Positions 18,460 through 27,287 of a stretch of DNA of 64,000 bases are shown piece after piece (positions within the stretch are counted from its first letter, which is position 1; every line of letters begins with the position of its first letter). The position numbers and the translations under genes were made by a program. Under the pieces are notes generated by a model, which had not been told where the DNA came from, made no database searches, and saw only the letters and a program-made list of their open reading frames with translations. The stretch is taken from contig OZ255707.1 of the NCBI GenBank assembly GCA_965277075.1, positions 1,550,001-1,614,000 of the forward strand. Reading direction: 5' to 3'. This DNA comes from Lustribacter sp965277075. GTDB lineage: Bacteria; Vulcanimicrobiota; Vulcanimicrobiia; Vulcanimicrobiales; Vulcanimicrobiaceae.

Positions 18460-19583
18460 CGCGCCACGCCGGCGGGCTCCGCCTCGGCCGCGCGTTGCGC
18501 GTAGCGGTAGTGCGCGGCACACGCACCTTCGCTCGAGACCATCAGCGCACCGACGGGATGTTCCGGATCGCAGGCTGTTCCGAAGAGCGCGCATTGCGCC
18601 GGTTTGAGCGAACCGGTCAGCACCTCGCCGCACTGAGCGGCGCCCGGGTCCGTGACGCGCACACCAGGAACGGCGAAACGCCGCTCGGCGTCCCACGTCG
18701 CGAACTCGGGCCGCAGTTTGAGTGCCGATTGCGGGATGAAGCCCAGGCCGCGCCATTCGAACGTCGGCCGTGCTTCGAAAACGGTGTCGAGGACCGCGAG
18801 CGCCGCACGGTTGCCGTTCCACGGGACGAAACGCGCGTACTCGTTTTCCACCTTCGCTTCGCCCGCGCGCAGTTGCCGCACGATCATGAGGAGTGCTTGC
18901 AGAATGTCAAGCGGCTCGAAGCCGGCAACGACGACCGGCTTCCCATACTCGCGCGCGATGAACTCATAGGGCCGGCAGCCTGCGATCGTCGCGACATGTC
19001 CGGGTCCGACGAAGGCGTCGAGCACCATCCCGGGCGCATCGAGAATCGAACGCATGGCCGGAACGATTGTGACGTGATTGCAGAACACCGAGAAATTCGC
19101 GATCCCCAGTTCGCGCGCGCGCAAGATCGTGAGTGCCGTCGACGGCGCCGTCGTCTCGAAGCCGATCGCGAAGAAGCATACGTGTCGCCCCGGATCGTTT
19201 TGAGCGAGCGCAAGCGCATCGAGCGGCGAGTACACCATGCGGATATCGGCACCCTGTGCTTTTCGTTCGAGCGCCGTTCCGCGCGTGCCCGGAACGCGCA
19301 ACATATCGCCGAAGCACGCCAGCGTGACGTCGTCGCGGTCGGCGATCGAGAGGCCGTCGTCGACACGCCCGGTCGGCAGCACGCAGACGGGGCATCCCGG
19401 GCCGTGCACGAGTTCGATATTGTTCGGTAACAGATCCGCGAGCGCGTAGCGGTAGATCGCGTGCGTGTGGCCGCCGCATACTTCCATGATTCGATAGTGC
19501 CGCTCCGAGCCGGCGGCACGCGTGATTTCGCGCGCCACGCTCGCAATCAGGGCTGGATCGCGATACTCATCGACGTATTTCAT
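18456..19583 (-). CDS. hypD: Hydrogenase maturation protein HypD
   Basis: HypD carries a [4Fe-4S] cluster and is the scaffold on which Fe(CN)2CO is built together with HypC. In its 375 residues the conserved cysteine motifs are seen as MEVCGGHTHAIYRY, GPGCPVCVLP and GFETTAPST. Cluster-type cysteines follow in the C-terminal part (GAAQCGEVLTGSLKPAQCALFG and DPEHPVGALMVSSEGACAAHYRY). The start codon overlaps the hypC stop (ATGA) and the stop overlaps hypE in the same way, so hypC, hypD and hypE are translationally linked. Confidence 0.95.
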   Translation of the reverse strand: MKYVDEYRDPALIASVAREITRAAGSERHYRIMEVCGGHTHAIYRYALADLLPNNIELVHGPGCPVCVLPTGRVDDGLSIADRDDVTLACFGDMLRVPGTRGTALERKAQGADIRMVYSPLDALALAQNDPGRHVCFFAIGFETTAPSTALTILRARELGIANFSVFCNHVTIVPAMRSILDAPGMVLDAFVGPGHVATIAGCRPYEFIAREYGKPVVVAGFEPLDILQALLMIVRQLRAGEAKVENEYARFVPWNGNRAALAVLDTVFEARPTFEWRGLGFIPQSALKLRPEFATWDAERRFAVPGVRVTDPGAAQCGEVLTGSLKPAQCALFGTACDPEHPVGALMVSSEGACAAHYRYAQRAAEAEPAGVAR

Positions 19584-19864
19584 GGGACCACTGCCTCGTC
19601 GCCGAACCGATAGCCGCGAACCTCATCCATCGCAAGCTCATCCTCACCCATCGCTTCGAGCATCCGCAGTTGATCGCGCGCTTCGCTCTCGCCGATCTTG
19701 CTCAGCGCGAACCCGACGTGGATGAGAATCCAATCGCCGATCTCGACGCGCTCGTCGGCCAAGAGTCCGACGTTGACGTTGCGGCGCACGCCGCCCACGT
19801 CGACTTTGACGAGCAGCGGCTGTTCGGTCATCGCGACGACTTGGCCCGGAATGGCAAGGCACAT
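19580..19864 (-). CDS. hypC: Hydrogenase maturation chaperone HypC
   Basis: HypC is the small chaperone that binds the Fe(CN)2CO unit with HypD and passes it to the hydrogenase large subunit precursor. It starts MCLAIPGQV, so the essential cysteine follows the initiator methionine as required. VDVGGVRRNVNVGLL and GDWILIHVGFALSKI complete the family pattern. At 94 residues it has the usual size. The stop overlaps the hypD start by 4 nt. Only one HypC-type gene is visible in the locus. Confidence 0.95.
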   Translation of the reverse strand: MCLAIPGQVVAMTEQPLLVKVDVGGVRRNVNVGLLADERVEIGDWILIHVGFALSKIGESEARDQLRMLEAMGEDELAMDEVRGYRFGDEAVVP

Positions 19865-19873
19865 ACATAGCTC

Positions 19874-20110
19874 TTAGTTCTTCGCCGCAGCGACGAGCTG
19901 CAAGCGAACGTTGACGCAAGGTTCGACCTTGATCATCAGAAGGCGCGGCGGCTTCAATCCGAAGTCGCGCACGTCGGCGTCCACGTAGCCCGACAAGCTG
20001 GATGCCGAACCGTGAACGGCGTGCAAACTCGATGCGGCGGCGAAGTCCAGGACCGAGTCGGCCGCGGAAACCGCATAGCGCGCGATCTCACATGCTCCGC
20101 ATTTTTGCAT
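19874..20110 (-). CDS. Small unrecognised protein in the hydrogenase operon
   Basis: This 78-residue frame lies between the 87-residue small protein and hypC. It starts MQKCGACEIARY, so it has an N-terminal CxxC pair, and it ends KPPRLLMIKVEPCVNVRLQLV. It overlaps the upstream gene by 23 bases, the same kind of overlap seen elsewhere in this operon, and it fills a space that would otherwise be about 220 bases of non-coding DNA. I do not recognise the family and cannot exclude a chance frame. Confidence 0.4.
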   Translation of the reverse strand: MQKCGACEIARYAVSAADSVLDFAAASSLHAVHGSASSLSGYVDADVRDFGLKPPRLLMIKVEPCVNVRLQLVAAAKN

Positions 20111-20351
20111 ATCGAACGAGATCGCTCGTCAGGCTGCCGAAGACGTCGCGGACGCCGTCGGTACGATTCGCGCTAAAGCCGGCGAGCATGGTGCCGCCGA
20201 TATCCGTCAGCTCGCGCCAGAGCGGCGAATCGCCGGACATCTCGCGCATGGCATTGTACTTCGCCATGTCTTTACCGAGCGCGACGAACTGCCGTTCGGC
20301 GAAGAACGCCGCGGCAAAGGCGAGCGCGCCGACTATGAGGCCTCGGACCAT
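20088..20351 (-). CDS. Small membrane-anchored protein of group 1h hydrogenase loci (DUF6893-like)
   Basis: This is an 87-residue protein with one N-terminal hydrophobic helix (MVRGLIVGALAFAAAFFAE), a soluble middle and a C-terminus DLVRYAKMRSM. That ending resembles the short DUF6893 proteins I associate with group 1h hydrogenase clusters in actinobacteria, whose role is unknown. It overlaps the protease gene before it by 19 bases and the small gene after it by 24. It may anchor a maturation or hydrogenase component at the membrane; this is inference. Confidence 0.6.
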   Translation of the reverse strand: MVRGLIVGALAFAAAFFAERQFVALGKDMAKYNAMREMSGDSPLWRELTDIGGTMLAGFSANRTDGVRDVFGSLTSDLVRYAKMRSM

Positions 20352-20836
20352 GGCGTTTCTCCTTGCGGATGCGGGGTTGACGCGAGCGCGTTCGCGATGC
20401 GCGCGCGCACGAGCGCAACCGCTATTCCGATGGCGGCGGCGACGGGTTGCGAGAGACCGATGCCCTCGTCGACCGACGACGGCTCGCAGCCGACGATCTC
20501 GATCGGCGGGGCTTCAGCGCCGAGCGCGCGCACGAACGCGAAAACGTTCTGCAGATCCATCCGGTGAGCGTCGGCCGGGGCGCCCGGCGCTTGGAGGTCG
20601 GGCTCGATGACGTAGAGCGTGCCCGGTGATCCGCCACGCGGTACGAGATCGATGATGATCGCTCGCTCGTAGCCGTTGACCAATTCGAAGCCGAGATGCA
20701 TGCCGGCAATGCCGAAGTCTTCGATCTTTACGTCGACACCGTTATCGGCGAGCAACGCACGCGCAACTTCCGAACCGAACCCGTCGTCGCTGAAGAAGAT
20801 GTTGCCGATACCGGCAACGAGGACGCGCGCGCTCAT
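20333..20836 (-). CDS. Hydrogenase maturation endopeptidase (HyaD/HybD family)
   Basis: This protease removes the C-terminal tail of the hydrogenase large subunit after nickel is inserted, which locks the active site. The family opening AGIGNIFFSDDGFGSEVA contains the first acidic nickel-sensing residue. The central DFGIAGMHLGFELVNGY and AIIIDLV blocks supply the second, and the third site falls near GCEPSS. At 167 residues it has the usual size. Its substrate should be the 20-residue tail of HhyL encoded in the same operon. The start overlaps the preceding gene by ATGA. Confidence 0.92.
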   Translation of the reverse strand: MSARVLVAGIGNIFFSDDGFGSEVARALLADNGVDVKIEDFGIAGMHLGFELVNGYERAIIIDLVPRGGSPGTLYVIEPDLQAPGAPADAHRMDLQNVFAFVRALGAEAPPIEIVGCEPSSVDEGIGLSQPVAAAIGIAVALVRARIANALASTPHPQGETPWSEAS

Positions 20837-22149
20837 CCGACGTTCCCGCTCGCGAGCGGTTCGACTTCCTCGGGTGAGAAGAAAAACGAACGCCCGTACC
20901 AGTCGTGCAGGTCGCTGGCCGGATCGTCGTCAACCGTGACGGCGACGTACGTTTTGTCTTCGAAGTCTTGATGGATGCCGCGCACCGTCGCTCGTCTTCC
21001 GTCGAGCACCGAGTCCCAGATATCCGCGCGTCCGCGCGGATGGAGCCGAACGGCCGATCCGCACGCCACTTTCGTTCCGTCGACGAAGACGCAGTCGATG
21101 CTCGGCGCATCGATCGTCGCATCGGCGAAGGGATCGGCGACACGGTGCAACGCACCCGCGTGGAGCCGCGCGATCCCTTCGGGACCAAAACGTTCGGCGC
21201 GTTCGACGATCGACCGCGCACGTGGATCGGTGGCTCGCGCTTCGGCGCGCTCGCGGTCCGAAAGACTCAAGACCGATAGCGTCAGCAGTTCGTCGATCTC
21301 GGTTGCGTCGAACGCATCAGCTTCGGTCTGTGCACCGAGCGCCGGAAAATCGTAGAGGATGATCGGCGAGGAAAGGACGACGGAGGCGCGTTGTGGATCT
21401 GCACCGGCGTTGCCGATGAGCACGGGAAACGTCTGCCGGTTTGCGAGCGCCGCCGACGCTGCGGCTGCTGCCGGCGGCGGGTCGAGCACCGAGAGGAAAC
21501 GGCCACCCTCGATCGCGAGGATCAGATGCGTCGACACGAGCGACGTGCGCAACGCCGCGCTGCGTTCACCCGGTACGACGTCCGACGCGTTGGTCACGCG
21601 AACGCGCAGCTTCATCATCCGGCCGTCGCCTGCAAGCGCTTCGACGGCGATCTGTAGCGCTCCGCGCAACGGCCAGCGTGTACGTACGATGCGCGCTCGC
21701 GCGCGACCGTCGCGGTCGCTCAGCAGTTCGATGTCGCGGCCGCCGGCGAACGCAAGCGGAATCGTTCGTCCGAACCCTCCGTCGGGACGGATGTTGACGA
21801 GCTGCTCGCGTTCGACCGCTTCGTCGAAGGTCAGATAGGATGTTCCCTCGAGATCGAATGCGGCCACGGGGCGGAAGTCGTCGCCGTCGGCGACCTCGAC
21901 CGCGCGCGACTCGACCTGCAAGAAGCGCAGCAGAACGTCGACGTCGACGGCTCCGTCGCGCTCGAGCAGCACTTCCGTTTGCGCTTCGGCATGTTCGCCG
22001 GTCGTGGCGGCCAGATACGCCTCGGGTACGACCACGCCGAACTGCCAGCGAACGCGGTTCTTCGCCGTCGACACCGTGTACGGGAAGAGCAAATAGCCTT
22101 CGTAGAGCACGGCGTTCGCGACGCCGAACGCCGTACTGAAATCTTTCAT
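20833..22149 (-). CDS. Conserved protein of group 1h hydrogenase loci, unknown function
   Basis: This is a soluble-looking protein of 438 residues with no signal peptide and no cysteine cluster. Large parts are beta-rich (VRWQFGVVVPEAYLAA, LRGALQIAVEALAG). The C-terminal block DSVLDGRRATVRGIHQDFED, then YVAVTVDDDPASDL and FFFSPEEVEPL, is what I remember as conserved in hypothetical proteins of actinobacterial group 1h clusters. The ATG at 22149 overlaps the DUF6084 stop (ATGA) and its own stop overlaps the protease start. Function is unknown; strict linkage suggests assembly or complex formation. Confidence 0.75.
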   Translation of the reverse strand: MKDFSTAFGVANAVLYEGYLLFPYTVSTAKNRVRWQFGVVVPEAYLAATTGEHAEAQTEVLLERDGAVDVDVLLRFLQVESRAVEVADGDDFRPVAAFDLEGTSYLTFDEAVEREQLVNIRPDGGFGRTIPLAFAGGRDIELLSDRDGRARARIVRTRWPLRGALQIAVEALAGDGRMMKLRVRVTNASDVVPGERSAALRTSLVSTHLILAIEGGRFLSVLDPPPAAAAASAALANRQTFPVLIGNAGADPQRASVVLSSPIILYDFPALGAQTEADAFDATEIDELLTLSVLSLSDRERAEARATDPRARSIVERAERFGPEGIARLHAGALHRVADPFADATIDAPSIDCVFVDGTKVACGSAVRLHPRGRADIWDSVLDGRRATVRGIHQDFEDKTYVAVTVDDDPASDLHDWYGRSFFFSPEEVEPLASGNVG

Positions 22150-22784
22150 CGCTGCGCCGCCGCTCCGTCGATGAGCTGCCTGACGGCGGCGTCCCACGTT
22201 ATCGACTGCTGCGCAGTTTTGTAGCGCCGCAATTCGTCGAAGACGTCACGGTGCACGCGAATCCACGCCGTCTTCGGAAAGTGCGCGTCCATCGATGCAC
22301 GCCACGCGGCAACGGGGAGGTCGAAGCGTGCCTCACAGGACCACGGGACGAAACTCGAAGCGACCCCCGTCTCTCCGCGCTCGATCACCGTGCCGCTGAA
22401 GAGCAAGTTGAGCGGGATGACTCCGTCTTCGAGCGCGCTGAAATACGCGTTCGCCGCAACTTCGACATCGTAACTGCACGGCACCGGCACGTCGATTTCC
22501 GTCGATCCGCGAAACGCCGATACCATTTGACTCGCATGCGTCCACAACATCGGACGCAGCGTGTCGCCGTAACGTTCTTGCGTACCGAACAGATCGACCA
22601 GCAACTCGGCCTCAGGAACGTCATAGCGCCGGCGTTGCGGTTCGATCATGATCTGCACGCGCAAGGCGATCGCATAGATGTCGGCGCGGCTAGACTCATC
22701 GATGCGGACGCGCAACGCAAGTTGCGGTGCCAGCGCAAACGGCTCGCAGCGCGCGCCGAGTACGCCGAATGAGAGCGTGCTCAC
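22146..22784 (-). CDS. DUF6084-like protein of the hydrogenase locus
   Basis: This is a protein of 212 residues resembling the DUF6084 family, which I associate with group 1h [NiFe] hydrogenase operons. Visible features are an N-terminal FGVLGARCEPFALAPQLALRVRI, a central CSYDVEVAANAYFSAL and a C-terminal RVHRDVFDELRRYKT. These patterns suggest a beta-sandwich without metal motifs. The GTG at 22784 overlaps the DUF5947 stop (GTGA). The long open frame upstream of it is the shadow of the neighbouring gene. The role in H2 oxidation has not been established as far as I know. Confidence 0.75.
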   Translation of the reverse strand: MSTLSFGVLGARCEPFALAPQLALRVRIDESSRADIYAIALRVQIMIEPQRRRYDVPEAELLVDLFGTQERYGDTLRPMLWTHASQMVSAFRGSTEIDVPVPCSYDVEVAANAYFSALEDGVIPLNLLFSGTVIERGETGVASSFVPWSCEARFDLPVAAWRASMDAHFPKTAWIRVHRDVFDELRRYKTAQQSITWDAAVRQLIDGAAAQR

Positions 22785-23431
22785 CAGAGCGGAACCATGG
22801 AACGACCATCGCAGCGAGCATCGATTTTCGCAAAGAACGCTTCGATACGATTCCACACGTCTTCGCCGCCGTCGAAGCCGCGCCAGTTCGTGCGCATGAC
22901 GCCGACCAATTCGTAGGCAATGTCGATCGGCACGATCGTGCAACGCGCCGGAGCGTTCGTGCGGCGATGGATCAAGATCGCTTCCACGTCGGCTTCGAGC
23001 GTCGCCAGCACCGGATAGCTCGCGACGATCGCGTCCCACGTGTCGAGCGCGAGCAGCGATTCGGTCGCACCGGCCGGTCCGGGGTAAAACGCAGACATCT
23101 TTTGCTCGATCGAATTGTGGAAGAAAAACGCGAGCCCGATGGGAATCTGCAGCGCTTCCCAACGCGCGTCGTCGACCGCGAAACCGGCGACGCGCTCGTA
23201 GCGCGTAGGGACCGTTTTGTAGCGGCCCTGCGCTGCGCCCTCCGGCTCGAAGACGAGGTAGCACGGCCGGCAACTACAGAGAATCCGGCGTGCTTTGAGA
23301 TCGACCAGATGACCGTGTTCGGGCGCCAGCGGCACCGCGCAGTAATCGCAGCGTTCGCCCGGCGCGGCCGCCGGCCGTTTCTTGAGCAGCGCTTGGAGCG
23401 CGGCGACACCGTCGCCGGTCGAGCGGTCCAC
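22781..23431 (-). CDS. DUF5947-like protein with zinc-ribbon-like cysteines
   Basis: This is a protein of 216 residues similar to DUF5947 members of group 1h hydrogenase operons. Its N-terminal third has CDYCAVPLAPEHGHLVDL and CSCRPCYLVF, giving several cysteines and a His that could bind zinc or an iron-sulfur cluster. The rest (FFHNSIEQKMSAFYPGPAGA and AYELVGVMRTNWRGFDGG) is the conserved body. The GTG at 23431 lies one base after the hhyE stop and fits the operon spacing. A longer open frame upstream overlaps hhyE and is not supported. Confidence 0.75.
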   Translation of the reverse strand: MDRSTGDGVAALQALLKKRPAAAPGERCDYCAVPLAPEHGHLVDLKARRILCSCRPCYLVFEPEGAAQGRYKTVPTRYERVAGFAVDDARWEALQIPIGLAFFFHNSIEQKMSAFYPGPAGATESLLALDTWDAIVASYPVLATLEADVEAILIHRRTNAPARCTIVPIDIAYELVGVMRTNWRGFDGGEDVWNRIEAFFAKIDARCDGRSMVPLW

Positions 23432-23432
23432 G

Positions 23433-24290
23433 TCAGACGCCCAGCGGGATCGCGACGCGGAAACGTCCACTCTCACGCCGTAACGGAAATGGTTCGGCCG
23501 CCGGGCCGCCGTCAACGGAACGGCCGGCGTGCACGACGTCGAATGCCGTACCACAAGCGGCGCACGTCAGGTTCGGACGGGCAAGGTGCGCGTCGTCGAG
23601 TCGTTTTGCACACCGCGGGCACGCGTTGCGATACGCGTAGACCGTTTCACCGAAGCGCACGAAGAGGACCGGGACGCCGCCCAGTTCGTGCGCGGAAAGA
23701 CCCGCATCCGGCGCGGCCGTCAGCGCCGGCAGATCGTCGAGCGCGACCCAATCGCTCTCGAGCGCGAGGGATGGCCCGAGTTTCGTCGCGGCCGGCGTCG
23801 CGCCGTTCACACCAACGGCGCGTACTTCGCGAATCTCCGGAACGCGTTCGAGAATCGCTTTTTCGACGGCGAGCTTGACCGTCGCCGCCGACGACGGACA
23901 GCCGTCGCAGCTGCCCTCAAGTTGCAAGAGCACGACACCGTCGGCGATGCCAACGATCTCGATGCCGCCTTCGTGCGACTCCAGGTATGGACGGACCGAA
24001 TCGAGCGCCGCTGCGACACGCTCCTCGACCGCGACGGGATGCAGGCCGTGCAAACACAGCAGGCTCTCGACGAACGGATCGGCCGCGAGGTGCTCGAAGA
24101 TGTCGCTCGACCGTTCGCCTGCGATGTCGTGCACGATTTCGAGCACGCGTTCGAGGCCGTTCCCGTACAAGCCGACGATCGTTTGCGCCAAGGCCTCCGC
24201 GCCCTCGCGAGCCTGGCGCGGCGTGGAGACGCTGTCGAATCCGGCGAGCAGCGTCTCGACGCGGCTCGCCATCTGCGCTACCGAATCCAT
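23433..24290 (-). CDS. hhyE: NifU/Rieske-like fusion, putative electron-relay protein HhyE
   Basis: This is a fusion of 285 residues. The middle is a NifU C-terminal-type domain with CDGCPSSAATVKLAVE (Cys128 and Cys131). The C-terminal third has Rieske-fold spacing around an AYRNACPRCAKRL and LTCAACGTAFDV pair, but the four ligand positions are all cysteines (224, 227, 243, 246) where a classical Rieske protein uses two Cys and two His. In mycobacteria HhyE-type proteins are needed to couple the hydrogenase to the respiratory chain. It starts 3 bases after the hhyL stop, so the pairing is direct. Confidence 0.82.
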   Translation of the reverse strand: MDSVAQMASRVETLLAGFDSVSTPRQAREGAEALAQTIVGLYGNGLERVLEIVHDIAGERSSDIFEHLAADPFVESLLCLHGLHPVAVEERVAAALDSVRPYLESHEGGIEIVGIADGVVLLQLEGSCDGCPSSAATVKLAVEKAILERVPEIREVRAVGVNGATPAATKLGPSLALESDWVALDDLPALTAAPDAGLSAHELGGVPVLFVRFGETVYAYRNACPRCAKRLDDAHLARPNLTCAACGTAFDVVHAGRSVDGGPAAEPFPLRRESGRFRVAIPLGV

Positions 24291-24293
24291 CCG

Positions 24294-26081
24294 CTAACCG
24301 AAGGGCGCGAAGGGCGTGTGCACGGTTTCGAGCGTCTTGCCGTCGCCGAGGTACATGTGCACGCCGCACGGCAAACATGGATCGAAGCTGCGCACGGAAC
24401 GCATGATGTCGATGCCCTTGAAATTGTCGGGACCGTTTTCTTCGAACAGCGGCATGTCTTGCACCGCGTCTTCGTAGGGTCCGGGCGTGCCGTATTCGTC
24501 GCGCGGATTACCATTCCACGGGGTGGGCGGCCACGGATGGTAGTTCGCGATCTTTCCGTCTTCGATCACCATATGATGCGAGAGCACGCCGCGCACGGCC
24601 TCGGTGAAACCGCAACCGATGCCTTCTTTCGGCACGGTGAACGGCTCCCACGAGCGGGTCCGGCCGCCGCGCAGTTCTTCGAAGGCCTTATCGAGGAAAT
24701 GCAGCGCGGCCGCGGCGGCATAGGCTTGGAAGTACGAGCGCGCGCGGTTGCGCTCGAGCGTGTTGGACCACTTCGGCGTCTTCCATTCGAACGATATGGG
24801 CCCCAAGAGTGCGGTCTTCGGCAGATTGATCACGACGCTGTTGCCGGTCGCCTTCACGTAGCCGATGTCGACGAGTCCCGAGAGCGCGGTCGACCAGAGA
24901 CGCGCCAGTGGCCCGCCGCCGGTGTCGAGCGCGAGATGGTCTTTGCCGTCGTACCAGCGCGGCGACATCACCCAACTGTACTGGCCCTTGAAGTCGCGCT
25001 TCTTCGGCGTCGGCTTGGTATGCATATTCCACGGATGACGCCGGTCGACCGAATTGCCGAGCGGGTCCGTCGGCACGAACGTCGGCTCGTTCTGCCAGTC
25101 GTCGTAGTACGAACTGCCGAGCAGAATACGAATCCCCAGGTTGATGTTCACGAGGTCGTTCGTCACGAGCTTGCCATCGACGATGATGCCCGGCGTCACG
25201 AACATCTTGCGGCCCCAGTTTGACATGTTCTTGTACGTGAAGTCGCAATGGTCCGGATCCTGGAACGCGCCCCAGCAGCCGAGCAGAACGCGTCGTTCGC
25301 CGACGTGTTCGTACCCCGGCAGCGCTTCGTAAAAGAAATTGAAAAGGTCGTCGTGCAGCGGCACGCACACCTTCATGTACTCGATATAGCGCATGAGGCG
25401 CGAGTAGTAGTCGGTGAAGAGTTGCGTCGTCGCAACGGTGCCGACGCCGCCGGGATAGAGCGTCGAGGGATGAACGTGCCGGCCTTCCATGAGACAGAAC
25501 ATCTCGCGCGTGAGGCGGCTGAGCACCAGCGCCTGCCGGTAGAAATCGCCCGTGAACGGATTGAGCGACGTCATGATGTCGGCGATCGTTTTGTATCCGT
25601 GGATGTGTCCGTTGGGCGACGGTGTTTCCTTCGCTTTCTCCCACACCGACGGATTCGTTTCGCGAACCATCTGCTCGCAGTAGTCGACGCCGACCAAATT
25701 CTCTTGGAAAATGTTGTGGTCGAACATGTACTCGGCGCACTCGCCGAGGTTCATGATCCACTCGCCCATGTGCGGCGGCTTAACGCCGTACGCCATGTTT
25801 TGCGCGTAAATACTGCAGACGCAGTGGTTGTCGCCGCAGATCCCGCAGATGCGCGACGTGATGAAATGCGCGTCGCGCGGATCTTTGCCTTTCATGAAGA
25901 TGCTGTAGCCGCGGAAGATCGACGAGGTCGCGTGGCATTCGGCGACCTTCTTCTGCTGAAAGTCGATCTTCGTGTAGATTCCGAGACTCCCGACGATGCG
26001 GGTGATCGGATCCCACGACATCTCGACAAGCCGCGACTGCGGAGCCGAAGTGGTCTGCTCGGGCAGGTCTTTGATGGCCAT
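24294..26081 (-). CDS. hhyL: Group 1h [NiFe] hydrogenase large subunit
   Basis: This is the catalytic subunit of a high-affinity, oxygen-tolerant uptake hydrogenase that oxidises H2 down to atmospheric levels. Nickel ligands are in RICGICGDNH (Cys79, Cys82) and in the C-terminal FDPCLPCGVH (Cys569, Cys572). This C-terminal form is the group 1h variety. After His575 a 20-residue tail remains, the expected substrate of the endopeptidase at 20333. The protein is 595 residues with no signal peptide, as is normal for large subunits. It follows hhyS by 42 bases and precedes hhyE by 3. Confidence 0.97.
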   Translation of the reverse strand: MAIKDLPEQTTSAPQSRLVEMSWDPITRIVGSLGIYTKIDFQQKKVAECHATSSIFRGYSIFMKGKDPRDAHFITSRICGICGDNHCVCSIYAQNMAYGVKPPHMGEWIMNLGECAEYMFDHNIFQENLVGVDYCEQMVRETNPSVWEKAKETPSPNGHIHGYKTIADIMTSLNPFTGDFYRQALVLSRLTREMFCLMEGRHVHPSTLYPGGVGTVATTQLFTDYYSRLMRYIEYMKVCVPLHDDLFNFFYEALPGYEHVGERRVLLGCWGAFQDPDHCDFTYKNMSNWGRKMFVTPGIIVDGKLVTNDLVNINLGIRILLGSSYYDDWQNEPTFVPTDPLGNSVDRRHPWNMHTKPTPKKRDFKGQYSWVMSPRWYDGKDHLALDTGGGPLARLWSTALSGLVDIGYVKATGNSVVINLPKTALLGPISFEWKTPKWSNTLERNRARSYFQAYAAAAALHFLDKAFEELRGGRTRSWEPFTVPKEGIGCGFTEAVRGVLSHHMVIEDGKIANYHPWPPTPWNGNPRDEYGTPGPYEDAVQDMPLFEENGPDNFKGIDIMRSVRSFDPCLPCGVHMYLGDGKTLETVHTPFAPFG

Positions 26082-26123
26082 GGTGTGCCTCGTGTGTTGA
26101 GACGCGAGTGGCGAATTGGGCCG

Positions 26124-27155
26124 TTAGCGGGGGCGATACCCCGTCGTAAGTTGCGTGCCGGTGTGTCGCCACTTCGGTTCTTTGTCGACGGTGGCGGTCG
26201 TAAACGTGCGCAGCGACCTGATCACCGTGCCGTAGGCCCCGATGATCGTCGATGAAAGCTTGCCGCCCGGCGGTTCGTCCATGAACGGCATGAACTTATC
26301 GGGGAAACCGGGCATCGTGCAGCCGATACAGATGCCGCCGACGTTCGGGCAGCCGCCGATGCCCGCGGTCCAGCCGCGTTTTGGCACATTACACTTCACG
26401 ACCGGGCCCCAGCAGCCGAGCTTGACGAGACATTTCGGCGAGTCGTATTCGGCCGCAAAGTCGCCCTGCTCGTAGTAGCCGCCACGATCGCATCCCTCAT
26501 GCACCGTGGCGCCGAAGAGCCACGTCGGCCGGCCCGCTTCGTCGAGCGGGATCATCGGCGCGACCCCGGCAGCTTGCCAAAGCAGATAGAGAATCGTTTC
26601 GGACAGGTTGTCCGGTTGAATCGGGCAGCCCGGAACGCAAACGATCGGTAAACCGGCGCTCGATTTCCAATCCCAACCGAGATAATCGAGAATCCCCATC
26701 GCGCCCGTCGGATTACCGGCCATCGCATGGATGCCGCCGTATGTCGCGCACGTTCCGACCGCGAGCACCGCCCACGCTTTCGGCGCGAGCAGGTCGATCC
26801 AATCGCTGAACGTCATCGGCTGATCGGAGTTCGGCTTGTTGCCGAAGCCGGACCAATAGCCTTCGTTCTTGATCGACTCGTTCGGAATGGAGCCTTCGAC
26901 GACCAGCACGAACGGATCGAGTTCACCACGTCCCGCCGCAAAAAAAGCCTCGAGAAATTCTCTTCCGCCGAGACTATATTCGATCAGCGGCCAGTGGAAC
27001 TTCACCGTCGGCAAGCCGGGCAACGCGCCGAGCGCGATCTCTTCGATCGCCGGTTGCTGGGCATTCGTTAGCGCGACCGAATCGCCGTCGCAACTGAGGC
27101 CCGCTGGTATCCACAAGACATTCACGACGGTTTCGGTCGGTGGAGCTATGGCCAT
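26124..27155 (-). CDS. hhyS: Group 1h [NiFe] hydrogenase small subunit
   Basis: This is the electron-transfer subunit with three iron-sulfur clusters (343 aa). Near the N-terminus the proximal-cluster motif reads SCDGDSVALT. Cys22 is kept, but the position normally held by the second cysteine is Asp25. This is the three-Cys/one-Asp proximal cluster described for the Ralstonia eutropha actinobacterial-type hydrogenase. Further ligands are in VGTCATYGG, VPGCPIQ, VHEGCDRGG and the CPNVGGICIGC region. There is no Tat signal. The ATG at 27155 has AGGAG 9 nt upstream; an upstream start at 27200 is less likely. Confidence 0.96.
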   Translation of the reverse strand: MAIAPPTETVVNVLWIPAGLSCDGDSVALTNAQQPAIEEIALGALPGLPTVKFHWPLIEYSLGGREFLEAFFAAGRGELDPFVLVVEGSIPNESIKNEGYWSGFGNKPNSDQPMTFSDWIDLLAPKAWAVLAVGTCATYGGIHAMAGNPTGAMGILDYLGWDWKSSAGLPIVCVPGCPIQPDNLSETILYLLWQAAGVAPMIPLDEAGRPTWLFGATVHEGCDRGGYYEQGDFAAEYDSPKCLVKLGCWGPVVKCNVPKRGWTAGIGGCPNVGGICIGCTMPGFPDKFMPFMDEPPGGKLSSTIIGAYGTVIRSLRTFTTATVDKEPKWRHTGTQLTTGYRPR

Positions 27156-27287
27156 GCCGGGAGACTCCTCTCGCTCGCGTCGGAGCTGAGTTGTAGTCAT
27201 GAGGACGTCGATACCGCGGCTGTCGATTTACCGCTTTTTTACACCCGGAGCGTACTGGAAATCATCTGCATGTGCAATACGAAACGG

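Noticed and set aside
23529..25223. A frame of more than 560 codons on the plus strand opposite hhyE and hhyL.
   Set aside because: It is a shadow of two genes with unmistakable active-site motifs; composition is typical of a reverse-strand shadow and no family is recognisable.
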